Part shown: positions 1-5,113 of the stretch, in pieces | How positions within the stretch are numbered: position 1 is the first letter of the stretch | Layout of the letters: each line of letters begins with the position of its first letter | Source of the DNA: Thermococcaceae archaeon | Lineage (GTDB): Archaea > Methanobacteriota_B > Thermococci > Thermococcales > Thermococcaceae | Direction: 5' to 3' | Length of the DNA stretch: 5,215 nucleotides | NCBI GenBank assembly: GCA_027064745.1 | Contig: JAMOPD010000417.1 | Coordinates: 1-5,215 of the forward strand | The notes under the pieces: generated by a model | What the model was told of the DNA's origin: nothing | Database searches by the model: none | The model's input: only the letters and a program-made list of their open reading frames with translations | Position numbers and translations under genes: made by a program

Positions 1-309
1 TCCAATGCACTTGTTCGGGTTCAAAACAACAAAGCCTTCCTCTGTCTTGGATATTGCTCCCGTTGGACATGCTTTCATACAGGGGGCATCTTCACAGTGC
101 TGGCATCTCATTGGGACATTGAAGAAGTCAGCGACGACGACCTTCAGCCTTGGCTTTGGCGTTGGCTTCTCTTGAATGGCCCCGAACAGGTTCTTGCTCA
201 TAGAATGCTCGATGGCACAGGCCATTTCGCAAGACCTACAGCCCATGCACTTTGAGGGGTCTATATAGACTGTCAGCCTGTCGCTTGCGGGCGACAGCAT
301 GGAATCCAT
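1..309 (-). CDS. cooF: CooF-like 4Fe-4S polyferredoxin of the CO dehydrogenase cluster (N-terminal part, runs off the left edge)
   Basis: Only the first 103 codons are in the window. The protein would pass electrons from CO dehydrogenase (CooS) to a membrane hydrogenase. Visible cysteines are C21, C24, C27 and C31 (CX2CX2CX3C) and C69, C72, C77 and C81 (CX2CX4CX3C, in the context MRCQHCEDAPCMKACPTGA). C101 in NKCIG begins a third set at the edge. This arrangement is typical of the CooF/HycB/DMSO-reductase iron-sulfur subunit family. No signal peptide is seen, so it is probably cytoplasmic. The ATG at 309-307 is preceded by GAGGTGAT (322-315) with 6 nt spacing, which fixes the start. The assignment to CooF rather than another member of the family rests on the neighbouring corR and corQ. 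cooS would be expected just beyond the left edge, but that cannot be seen here. Confidence 0.85.
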   Translation of the reverse strand, partial: MDSMLSPASDRLTVYIDPSKCMGCRSCEMACAIEHSMSKNLFGAIQEKPTPKPRLKVVVADFFNVPMRCQHCEDAPCMKACPTGAISKTEEGFVVLNPNKCIG

Positions 310-341
310 TTGTTATCACCTCAATTCAGATTAAACAAAAC

Positions 342-350
342 AGATAAAAG
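342..350 (-). promoter_or_regulatory. TATA-like box of the cooF promoter
   Basis: On the minus strand the sequence CTTTTATCT lies about 33-41 bases upstream of the cooF start. A start site about 25 bases downstream of its centre would fall close to the ribosome binding site, giving a very short leader. The box is a poor match to the Thermococcales consensus TTTATA, as expected for a promoter that needs an activator. This is inferred from sequence and position only. Confidence 0.45.
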
Positions 351-355
351 GAAGT

Positions 356-409
356 CGTGTTCGGGAATTAGAACATTAACAGTCATTGTTTCTCCAAATT
401 TAGAACACG
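356..409. promoter_or_regulatory. Candidate CorR operator: inverted and direct repeats upstream of cooF
   Basis: TGTTC (358-362) and GAACA (371-375) form an inverted repeat with an 8-base spacer, which also satisfies the T-N11-A pattern of LysR-type sites. A third half-site lies further upstream: TTAGAACA occurs at 368-375 and again at 400-407, 32 bp apart. The outer copies pair exactly over 7 bp (CGTGTTC at 356-362 with GAACACG at 403-409). The nearest edge is about 5 bp upstream of the TATA-like box, the usual place for an archaeal activator. CorR, encoded next door, has a LysR-type DNA-binding domain and is the obvious candidate ligand. That link is inference. Confidence 0.45.
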
Positions 410-418
410 ATATATTAC

Positions 419-1546
419 CTATGTATATAGGGAGAGTAGCACCTTTTCCCTAACCCTGCGGTACTCCTCCAAGATGCCTCGTGCAAATCCCGTCAAAACT
501 GTTACACCCTTCTTTCTACCTCCTCTCACGGTTATTAGAAGGGACACGCCGAGCTTGTCCTCGAGTTCCTTTATCCTTTCCCAGTACGTTGAGGGAGAAA
601 CACCCATGGCCTTACATGCGGCCCTGAAGGACTTTAGTTGGGAAACCAGTTCAAGGAGCTCCATAATGTCGGGCGCTATCTCAACTCCCTCCTGCGTCAC
701 AAAAGAAACTTTAACTTTGGGAGTTAGTTGAATGGTGTTTTGACTCAGAGGGCATTGGGAAAAGAGCATCTTCCTGAGGTGCTCGATTGAGATGTGCTTG
801 TAATTAATACTGAGCTTTGAGTGGGGACATTTGGAAATATTGCCGTAGGGGTTTACGTAGAGGGTCTTGCAACTCTCTGGAGATGGGGACGTTAGCAGGG
901 TCACGGGATAGTCGTCAAAGAAAACCTTAAGGGCGTGGTACATGTATTTTACCCCGTAGTGCAGGCCCACCTCAGTGTTTTCTCTCTTCGCAAGTTTTTT
1001 CAGGAATTCTTCTGTGGGAGCTTTCTCGTAGAATCTTGGCCCCACGGTTGTTCTAAGCCCCAGTCTACGGCAGATGCCAATCAGGGAAAGTATCTCCGCA
1101 AAATCAAAACTCAATCCCAGCGGTATGTATGCTTCAATGTTCTCAAATCCGAAGGACAGCAGGTTTTTTATCGTTTGAATTGACGACGTCATGGCCTTTT
1201 GAGAATCCACTAAGATTATGAGGGCGTGTATGTTGTTTGAAATTATTTTAAGCTGACCGCTTCGAGCAACGTTCTTTAATCCGGAGATCGGGACGAACAC
1301 ATTAACACAATCGCATAGTTCTTGAGTTTTGTCTAGGATAACACCTATCTTCGGATGGAAGAAAGGGTTAGGGCAAATTATAACGCACTCATCAAACCTG
1401 AAGCCATCTAAGTTCTCAGCCAAGATATCCAATGCCACAGGCGGTAGCATCATCCCCGTGCAGCCAAATTTCTCCCTCCATGGGCAGATTAGACAACTCC
1501 CATCACATTTTGTTGATGGCTGGATTACCAAAAGGCTCATACCCAT
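419..1546 (-). CDS. corR: CorR: CO-responsive transcriptional regulator, radical-SAM-like N-terminal domain plus LysR/ModE-type winged helix
   Basis: This 375-residue protein is a presumed activator of the CO dehydrogenase gene cluster. In Thermococcus onnurineus NA1 the CorQ/CorR pair (CorQ with a 4-vinyl reductase domain, CorR with a LysR-type DNA-binding domain) is a positive regulator needed for CO-dependent growth. Residues about 292-365 form a winged helix: SFRAACKAMGVSPSTYWER is the HTH and TVRGGRKKGVTVLT the wing, resembling the ModE/LysR type. Near the N-terminus C14, C18 and C21 make a CX3CX2C motif, followed by CPNPFFHPK (58-66) where radical SAM proteins have a GEP-LHP segment. 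Near the middle, C226, C240 and C265 sit around LYVNPYGNISKCP, as in C-terminal iron-sulfur extensions of radical SAM enzymes. The corQ stop codon and the ATG at 1546 overlap by one base (TGATG), indicating translational coupling. A GTG at 1549 and an ATG at 1540 are alternative starts; the latter has GAGTGA 5 bases upstream. Confidence 0.85.
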   Translation of the reverse strand: MGMSLLVIQPSTKCDGSCLICPWREKFGCTGMMLPPVALDILAENLDGFRFDECVIICPNPFFHPKIGVILDKTQELCDCVNVFVPISGLKNVARSGQLKIISNNIHALIILVDSQKAMTSSIQTIKNLLSFGFENIEAYIPLGLSFDFAEILSLIGICRRLGLRTTVGPRFYEKAPTEEFLKKLAKRENTEVGLHYGVKYMYHALKVFFDDYPVTLLTSPSPESCKTLYVNPYGNISKCPHSKLSINYKHISIEHLRKMLFSQCPLSQNTIQLTPKVKVSFVTQEGVEIAPDIMELLELVSQLKSFRAACKAMGVSPSTYWERIKELEDKLGVSLLITVRGGRKKGVTVLTGFARGILEEYRRVREKVLLSLYT

Positions 1547-2115
1547 CACTCAAATATGACTTCAAATCCACAGAAATGGTTGCCAAGTCCCCAGCAGTAC
1601 ACCTCTCTCGTAATGTTCTTGCCGATAAGGGCCTCCATGACCCCCTGTATAAAGCCAGCTTCAAAGTCACAAAGAGTCCTCCCCACTGGTTTGGTGTTGT
1701 AACAGCTCATGCACTCGTAGAGATTGACTTTCATGCGGTTGAAGGATTCTTCTACAATATCGACTATGCCAAGTTTCTGTTTCAGAAATACTCTTGGAAG
1801 GTCATCTATACTCCTAATCTCGCTGGTTTCAACAAGTTTACGAGCTAAGTTATAACCCGCACCCCTGAGAATGAGAGTCCTCAAGGAGGGACTATATTTG
1901 AGCATACCATATGAGATCATCCTGAAAGTTCTAACGTACGTTGGATCCTCGGGGGATAGTTTTATAAAGAACGGCCTTTTTACGTTGAAGTACACTGCAG
2001 GATCAAGTTCGAGGTACTCAACTTTTTCGGGGTGCTTTTTTTGTTTCTTTTCCTCCTTGTACACCTCCCTCCACTTTTTCAGTGAGGGTTCAACTAAATA
2101 AGCAATATCTTCCAT
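1546..2115 (-). CDS. corQ: CorQ: V4R (4-vinyl reductase) domain sensor partner of CorR
   Basis: This 189-residue protein is the proposed sensory half of the CorQR pair. The C-terminal half (about residues 85-189) is a V4R domain, ending in YCWGLGNHFCGFEVIF, the characteristic Cys-rich tail of the family. V4R domains of other regulators bind small effectors and often a metal. Candidate ligands here are C135 and C138 (ECMSC), C149, C174, H180 and C182. The N-terminal 40 residues are highly charged and lack a recognisable domain. There is no DNA-binding motif, so it must act through CorR. TTG and GTG codons lie upstream at 2127 and 2124, but the ATG at 2115 has TTGGTG (2127-2122) 6 bases before it and is preferred. 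It is first in a two-gene unit with corR. The name rests on domain type plus the corR and cooF context. Confidence 0.83.
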   Translation of the reverse strand: MEDIAYLVEPSLKKWREVYKEEKKQKKHPEKVEYLELDPAVYFNVKRPFFIKLSPEDPTYVRTFRMISYGMLKYSPSLRTLILRGAGYNLARKLVETSEIRSIDDLPRVFLKQKLGIVDIVEESFNRMKVNLYECMSCYNTKPVGRTLCDFEAGFIQGVMEALIGKNITREVYCWGLGNHFCGFEVIFE

Positions 2116-2147
2116 TCTTAACACCAAGATTATATGACTAAATATTC

Positions 2148-2162
2148 AACTAAAACCTTTTT
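2148..2162 (-). promoter_or_regulatory. Candidate corQR promoter (BRE and weak TATA)
   Basis: The minus strand reads AAAAAGG followed by TTTTAGTT (2155-2148). This looks like a purine-rich BRE and a weak TATA box. A start site about 25 bases downstream would lie near 2127, leaving a leader of roughly 12 nt that just includes the ribosome binding site. No TGTTC/GAACA half-site like those before cooF is seen here, so autoregulation through the same site is not supported. Confidence 0.4.
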
Positions 2163-2210
2163 GGTTAACCCATGATTGGGGATTAAGTATCTAGTGGCAT
2201 TTCTATAAAC

Positions 2211-2222
2211 AAAAGCTTATTA
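2211..2222 (+). promoter_or_regulatory. Candidate plus-strand promoter for the sRNA / CoA-operon transcript
   Basis: CAAAAG followed by CTTATTAA (2215-2222) resembles a Thermococcales BRE/TATA pair. The expected start site is about 2243, which gives a leader of roughly 160 nt before the coding sequence at 2406. That is long for an archaeon and covers the predicted hairpins and the C/D box RNA. Confidence 0.45.
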
Positions 2223-2241
2223 ACCTCTTTCCTTCACAATC

Positions 2242-2344
2242 TTCAGGAGGTGGTATGAGGGGACAACTTTAACCGATAACACTGCTCCGCTGAAAATGTT
2301 CCTTTGGCCGAAGGAAGTATTGAGGGAGGTTTGGGTTGCGAACC
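2242..2344 (+). other. Potentially structured 5' leader of unknown function
   Basis: Between the predicted start site and the C/D box RNA are several self-complementary segments. TTCAG (2242-2246) pairs with CTGAA (2290-2294), and the helix can continue with GAG/CTC, GTG/CAC and TAT/ATA separated by small bulges. A second hairpin is TTCCTT (2299-2304) with AAGGAA (2311-2316). A third is GGTT (2334-2337) with AACC (2341-2344). No recognised RNA family could be assigned. A perfect GGAGGTG (2246-2252) precedes a five-codon ORF (ATG at 2255, stop at 2270-2272), but its spacing is too short to trust. The pairings were found by eye, and no folding energy was computed. Confidence 0.3.
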
Positions 2345-2399
2345 GATGATGAGTGTCATCCCTACGGAGTGATGAAGACGTTTTATCCCCAGCTGAGGT
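2342..2399 (+). ncRNA. C/D box small RNA (2'-O-methylation guide)
   Basis: The boxes occur in the order and spacing of archaeal C/D sRNAs. Box C is ATGATGA (2346-2352), followed by a 12-nt guide (2353-2364) and an imperfect D' CGGA (2365-2368). Box C' is TGATGA (2370-2375), followed by a 17-nt guide (2376-2392) and box D CTGA (2393-2396). Short flanks ACC (2342-2344) and GGT (2397-2399) can form the terminal stem of the kink-turn. Such RNAs assemble with L7Ae, Nop5 and fibrillarin and direct methylation opposite the fifth nucleotide upstream of D or D'. The second guide contains TTATCCCC, complementary to the conserved GGGGAUAA of the 23S rRNA peptidyl-transferase loop, so that may be its target (inference). 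The 3' end touches the ribosome binding site of the next gene. Confidence 0.65.
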
Positions 2400-2405
2400 G
2401 GTTTC

Positions 2406-2876
2406 ATGTTTGGATCTGGACTTGGACTTTTCAAAAGAAATAAAAAAAGCGGACCTCTCGTTTATCTTAGCGAGCCTACGATTATATATCACACACAGAC
2501 AGAGAAGGTCATCCTTGAGATAATTGAGGAGAAGCTGGGCTCGAGGAATGTTATCCTGCCCTCTAAATACGGTTTAAGGAGTACCAGTCATATGATAAAG
2601 GACGCGGAAATTTTTGTTGCAGTTGCAATAATCGGTAAATTCACCTCCCTCGTAGTTAGAGAGGTTAAAATTGCTCAGGATTTAGGTAAAAGAATACATA
2701 CACTGACGATAGCAAGAAAGGGAAATAATGTGGAGTATCTGTTTCAAGAAGGCATACCTGCGGACATAGAATGGCTCTCTCCTGAGGAAACTGAAAGGTT
2801 GTATGAGGATTTCAGAGGAGAAGAATTTTCCGGTTTCATGAAGTTTTTCATAGGAGACAGAAGGAGGTCATGGTAA
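2406..2876 (+). CDS. Uncharacterised Rossmann-like protein encoded just before phosphopantothenate synthetase
   Basis: I do not recognise this 156-residue protein by name. After a short basic N-terminus (FKRNKK) the body (about 17-128) alternates predicted strands and helices. KDAEIFVAVAIIGKFTSLVV (65-84) followed by REVKIAQDLGKRIHTLTI resembles the 'D-hydrophobic strand, then E-I-A-x-x-LGK' pattern of nucleoside 2-deoxyribosyltransferase, TIR and SLOG-type folds. That resemblance is by eye only. The C-terminus (129-156) is charged and basic. No signal peptide, membrane segment or metal motif is seen. The ATG at 2406 has GAGGTG (2395-2400) 5 bases upstream; this site overlaps the D box of the sRNA. 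Its stop TAA (2874-2876) overlaps the next start by one base, so it is translationally coupled to the CoA-biosynthesis gene and may have a related role. Confidence 0.75.
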   Translation: MFGSGLGLFKRNKKSGPLVYLSEPTIIYHTQTEKVILEIIEEKLGSRNVILPSKYGLRSTSHMIKDAEIFVAVAIIGKFTSLVVREVKIAQDLGKRIHTLTIARKGNNVEYLFQEGIPADIEWLSPEETERLYEDFRGEEFSGFMKFFIGDRRRSW

Positions 2877-3664
2877 TGGCAAGGTTTATGGTTCCAAAGT
2901 CTCATCCCAGGTATTGGAGCCTATATTACAGGCATAAGCTTGAGGAGGCACTTGAAAAAGGGATTCTGGCAAAAGCAGGAATGATTGCCCATGGTAGAGG
3001 AGAGGCATTCGACTATTTGATAGGTGAAAAGACGATTGAACCCGCTGAGAAAGCTATGAAGGCTGCGGTGGCAAAGTTCCTTTTGGCAGAGCATCCTGTG
3101 GTTTCTGTGAACGGCAACGTCGCTGCCCTCGTACCCGAGGAGACCATTGAGCTGGCAAATGCCCTGAATGCTAAGCTCGAGATAAATCTTTTCTACCGCA
3201 GTGAGGAGAGGGTCAGAACAATAGCCGATGAACTGAGAAAATATGATCCGGATGTTGAGCTCCTTGGAATAAACCCCACAAAGAGAATCCCAAACCTTGA
3301 AAGCGAGCGAGGAAAAGTTGATGAGGAAGGCATCTGGAAGGCAGATGTTGTTCTCGTTCCTCTGGAGGATGGAGACAGGACCGAGGCTTTAGTAGCTATG
3401 GGAAAGTTCGTGGTTACTGTTGACTTAAATCCTCTCTCAAGGAGCGCCAGAATGGCAGATATAACAATAGTCGATAACATCGTGCGGGCGTATCCTTACA
3501 TGATAAAGCTTGCGGAAGAAATGAGAAGCTGGCCGAGGGAGAAGCTTGAAAGGATTATCAGGAATTACGACAATGGAAGAACTTTGAATGCTGTATTAAT
3601 TCATGTAAGGGATAGACTAACAGAGCTTGCAGAAGGAGGAATCTGGAGGAGGAAGGAACTTTGA
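2876..3664 (+). CDS. 4-phosphopantoate--beta-alanine ligase (archaeal phosphopantothenate synthetase)
   Basis: The 262-residue enzyme joins 4-phosphopantoate and beta-alanine with ATP to give 4'-phosphopantothenate. In archaea, together with pantoate kinase, it replaces the bacterial pantothenate synthetase/kinase route to coenzyme A. It is soluble and cytoplasmic. Recognisable family segments are PKSHPRYWSLYYRHKL (7-22), HGRGEAFDYLIGE (39-51), SVNGN (77-81), LEDGDRTEAL (163-172) and DLNPLSRSARMADITIVDNI (183-202). Length and order match the Thermococcus enzymes. An ATG at 2870 is in frame, but GGAGGT (2863-2868) lies only 1 base before it and 7 bases before the ATG at 2876, so 2876 is preferred. 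The start overlaps the upstream stop (TAATG). The gene converges on the XRE regulator, with 15 bases between the two stop codons. Confidence 0.93.
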   Translation: MARFMVPKSHPRYWSLYYRHKLEEALEKGILAKAGMIAHGRGEAFDYLIGEKTIEPAEKAMKAAVAKFLLAEHPVVSVNGNVAALVPEETIELANALNAKLEINLFYRSEERVRTIADELRKYDPDVELLGINPTKRIPNLESERGKVDEEGIWKADVVLVPLEDGDRTEALVAMGKFVVTVDLNPLSRSARMADITIVDNIVRAYPYMIKLAEEMRSWPREKLERIIRNYDNGRTLNAVLIHVRDRLTELAEGGIWRRKEL

Positions 3665-3692
3665 ATTAAGTTTAAATAGTTAAAGTTCCTTC
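3652..3692. terminator. Shared inverted repeat between the convergent 3' ends (candidate bidirectional terminator)
   Basis: GAAGGAACTTT (3652-3662) and AAAGTTCCTTC (3682-3692) are perfect 11-bp arms around a 19-base AT-rich loop. The left arm encodes the last codons of the phosphopantothenate synthetase and the right arm those of the regulator, so both proteins end in a Lys-Glu-Leu encoded by the repeat. On the plus side a pyrimidine-rich run (TCTCTTTCTTTTC) follows, which suits archaeal termination. There is no comparable T-tract on the minus side. The hairpin is directly visible; its role in termination is inferred. Confidence 0.4.
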
Positions 3693-4411
3693 TCTTTCTT
3701 TTCAACGAGCCTTCTCAGACTGTTTATCAGGTCGTTTTTGTTCTCTACGTGGGAGATCACAAGGGGCACCCTCTCACGCTCGGCCAGCTTTACAGCCAGC
3801 TGATCTAGGTTTTTGACCCCATGGAGGACGACGACAGCAGGTTTAAGACCTTGGACCCTTATCGCAATCATCGGGCTTCTGCCTGTTGTGACCTTTGTGA
3901 AAACAAGAGCCCTTTCTGTTGTCCAGCCGTAGAGCTTTAAGAATTCTTCGGCACTCATCTCAAGAATCGCCTGAATGCTGTCGATGACAGTATATCCATA
4001 AATCCTGCGGTCTATGAGGTCAAGGTTTGCAACCACCTCTCCTTTAACAGCATCCACGATGTCCTTCACAGTAGCTGGTAGGGCAAACTCCCTTATATCG
4101 AGGATTGCACTCGTCGGGAATTCGCTTCCTATGGTCTTGCTAAATGCCCTTATGACGTTACCACCACGTTTTTCATCTATTTCAAGAAGGGCTTCAACAA
4201 ACTTCCTGATTGTAGACGCACCGGGACTCTTCCTCCTGCCACCTTCATAGTCGCTTATAACGGATGAGGAAACTCCAAGAAACTCAGCCAGCTCAGTCTG
4301 GCTTATTCCGAATATCTCCCTCCATTTACGCATGGTTTTTCCTGGATCTGCTGAGAGAGTTATTTCGCCTGCTATCCTTTTGGCAAGAGCTTCCTTTTCT
4401 TTCTCCAACAT
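3680..4411 (-). CDS. XRE-type HTH transcriptional regulator with archaeal C-terminal ligand-like domain
   Basis: This 243-residue protein carries a Cro/CI-type helix-turn-helix at about residues 26-75: ISQTELAEFLGVSSSVISDY is the HTH core, followed by EGGRRKSPG and a helix. The remainder (about 100-243) is an alpha/beta domain with strands around EFALPA, RALVFTK, MIAIRV, AVVVLHG and VPLVISHV. It matches no enzyme motif that I know and may be a sensor or dimerisation domain. The overall plan fits a family of predicted archaeal regulators about 240 residues long. The basic, glutamate-rich C-terminus ends in KEKEL. The ATG at 4411 has no ribosome binding site, consistent with the leaderless promoter just upstream. 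It is transcribed alone and converges on the CoA gene. The regulated genes are unknown. Confidence 0.82.
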   Translation of the reverse strand: MLEKEKEALAKRIAGEITLSADPGKTMRKWREIFGISQTELAEFLGVSSSVISDYEGGRRKSPGASTIRKFVEALLEIDEKRGGNVIRAFSKTIGSEFPTSAILDIREFALPATVKDIVDAVKGEVVANLDLIDRRIYGYTVIDSIQAILEMSAEEFLKLYGWTTERALVFTKVTTGRSPMIAIRVQGLKPAVVVLHGVKNLDQLAVKLAERERVPLVISHVENKNDLINSLRRLVEKKEKEL

Positions 4412-4434
4412 GGTAGGAAATTTTTCGTCTATTG

Positions 4435-4448
4435 TTATAAACCTTTCG
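4435..4448 (-). promoter_or_regulatory. BRE/TATA promoter of the XRE regulator, predicted leaderless
   Basis: The minus strand reads CGAAAGG (BRE) then TTTATAA (4441-4435), a near-consensus Thermococcales promoter. Counting about 25 bases from the TATA centre puts the transcript start at about 4413, practically at the ATG (4411). The lack of a ribosome binding site agrees with a leaderless mRNA. Confidence 0.65.
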
Positions 4449-4457
4449 GCAATTGCC
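4448..4457. promoter_or_regulatory. 10-bp palindrome GGCAATTGCC abutting the BRE
   Basis: GGCAATTGCC is a perfect palindrome whose edge overlaps the BRE of the regulator promoter by a base or two. A further half-site, ATTGCC, lies at 4465-4470. The position would let a bound protein block TFB or act as an activator. Autoregulation by the XRE protein is a reasonable guess, with no direct evidence. Confidence 0.35.
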
Positions 4458-4609
4458 TAAGACTATTGCCAGAAGCTGATGGGAGAAGCATAGAAGTGAA
4501 CGCCTTAATTCTGTTCTAGTCCTTTGAACGCCTTCTTAAGAGCAAGTGAATAAGGAACCGAACTCTAAAAAGGAGCATTTTCAAAAGAAGCGCTCATTCT
4601 TCCGCTAGC

Positions 4610-4647
4610 ACTTTGCGAAGGAAGCTTTTGGAAAAAGCTTCACCAAA
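4610..4647. repeat. Hairpin repeat element, copy 1
   Basis: GAAGCTTTT (4621-4629), loop GGA and AAAAGCTTC (4633-4641) form a perfect 9-bp stem. It is preceded by ACTTTGCGAAG and followed by ACCAAA. The stretch 4613-4647 is identical over 35 bases to copy 3, and weaker similarity (GTGATTC, AAGGC, GATTT) runs about 40 bases further. Confidence 0.75.
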
Positions 4648-4870
4648 GTTTGTGATTCTTCATCAAGGCATCTTTAAAATGGATTTAACCCAAATTCAGT
4701 CGTTAGAAATTTTGGATTCATCAAACAGGCCGTTTCCACACGGGTTCTACTCAAACCATGCTAACCCTGAAAAGTGCCCTTTGGAACGAATCCACATATC
4801 AAAAAACAGCTCTTAAAGAAAATCCACTCCAAAAGCAGTCATTCAATAAGGAATCATAAACCTTGATCAA

Positions 4871-4912
4871 ACTTTGCGCAGGCGAACAAGCTTTAAGAAA
4901 GCTTGACCAAAA
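4871..4912. repeat. Hairpin repeat element, copy 2 (diverged, stem preserved)
   Basis: CAAGCTTT (4887-4894), loop AAG and AAAGCTTG (4898-4905) form a perfect 8-bp stem, flanked by ACTTTGCGCAGG and ACCAAAA as in copy 1. The closing pair is C-G here and G-C in copies 1 and 3, a compensatory change that keeps the stem. Confidence 0.65.
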
Positions 4913-5005
4913 GAGTGCCCTTCTATTCAAAATGAGCAAAAAACAGTCGTGCACTGCAAGTCCAAGAGGGTTTAACTCAAACCAAGACGTTTGATACAGT
5001 TTCAA

Positions 5006-5018
5006 CGCCCGCCGGGCG
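5006..5018. repeat. Short GC-rich hairpin in an AT-rich stretch
   Basis: CGCCC (5006-5010), loop GCC and GGGCG (5014-5018) make a 5-bp all-GC stem. It stands out against AT-rich surroundings. No T-tract follows on the plus strand, so it is not an obvious terminator. Function is unknown. Confidence 0.4.
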
Positions 5019-5113
5019 CCTTTGGGGAGCGAAACACTCACAAATGGAGCAATTTTTGTATAAACCCAATTCTAAAACCTACAATTTTCAGAAATGCACC
5101 TAATTTCCGCCAG

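Noticed and set aside
2255..2272. Five-codon leader peptide ORF (MRGQL) after a perfect GGAGGTG
   Set aside because: The spacing between GGAGGTG and ATG is only 2 bases and the site lies in a predicted stem; too short to support as a gene.
2220..2492. Minus-strand open frames across the leader and the start of the gene at 2406
   Set aside because: They are antisense to the guide RNA and a supported gene, and are rich in Ser/Thr/Lys with no family features.
3193..3480. Minus-strand open frame inside the phosphopantothenate synthetase gene
   Set aside because: It is a Ser/Thr-rich shadow of a clearly recognised gene on the other strand.
4729..4743. CCGTTTCCACACGGG, slightly like part of an archaeal origin recognition box
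   Set aside because: Only a few bases agree, there is no second inverted copy or AT-rich unwinding element, and no cdc6/orc1 gene is nearby.
4613..4816. A 67-codon plus-strand open frame starting in repeat copy 1
   Set aside because: Its start lies inside the repeat, it lacks a ribosome binding site, and the protein shows no recognisable pattern.
4799..5041. An 80-codon minus-strand open frame in the repeat-rich region
   Set aside because: No ribosome binding site or promoter was seen, composition is unlike the neighbouring proteins, and it runs through repeat copy 2 and the GC-rich hairpin.
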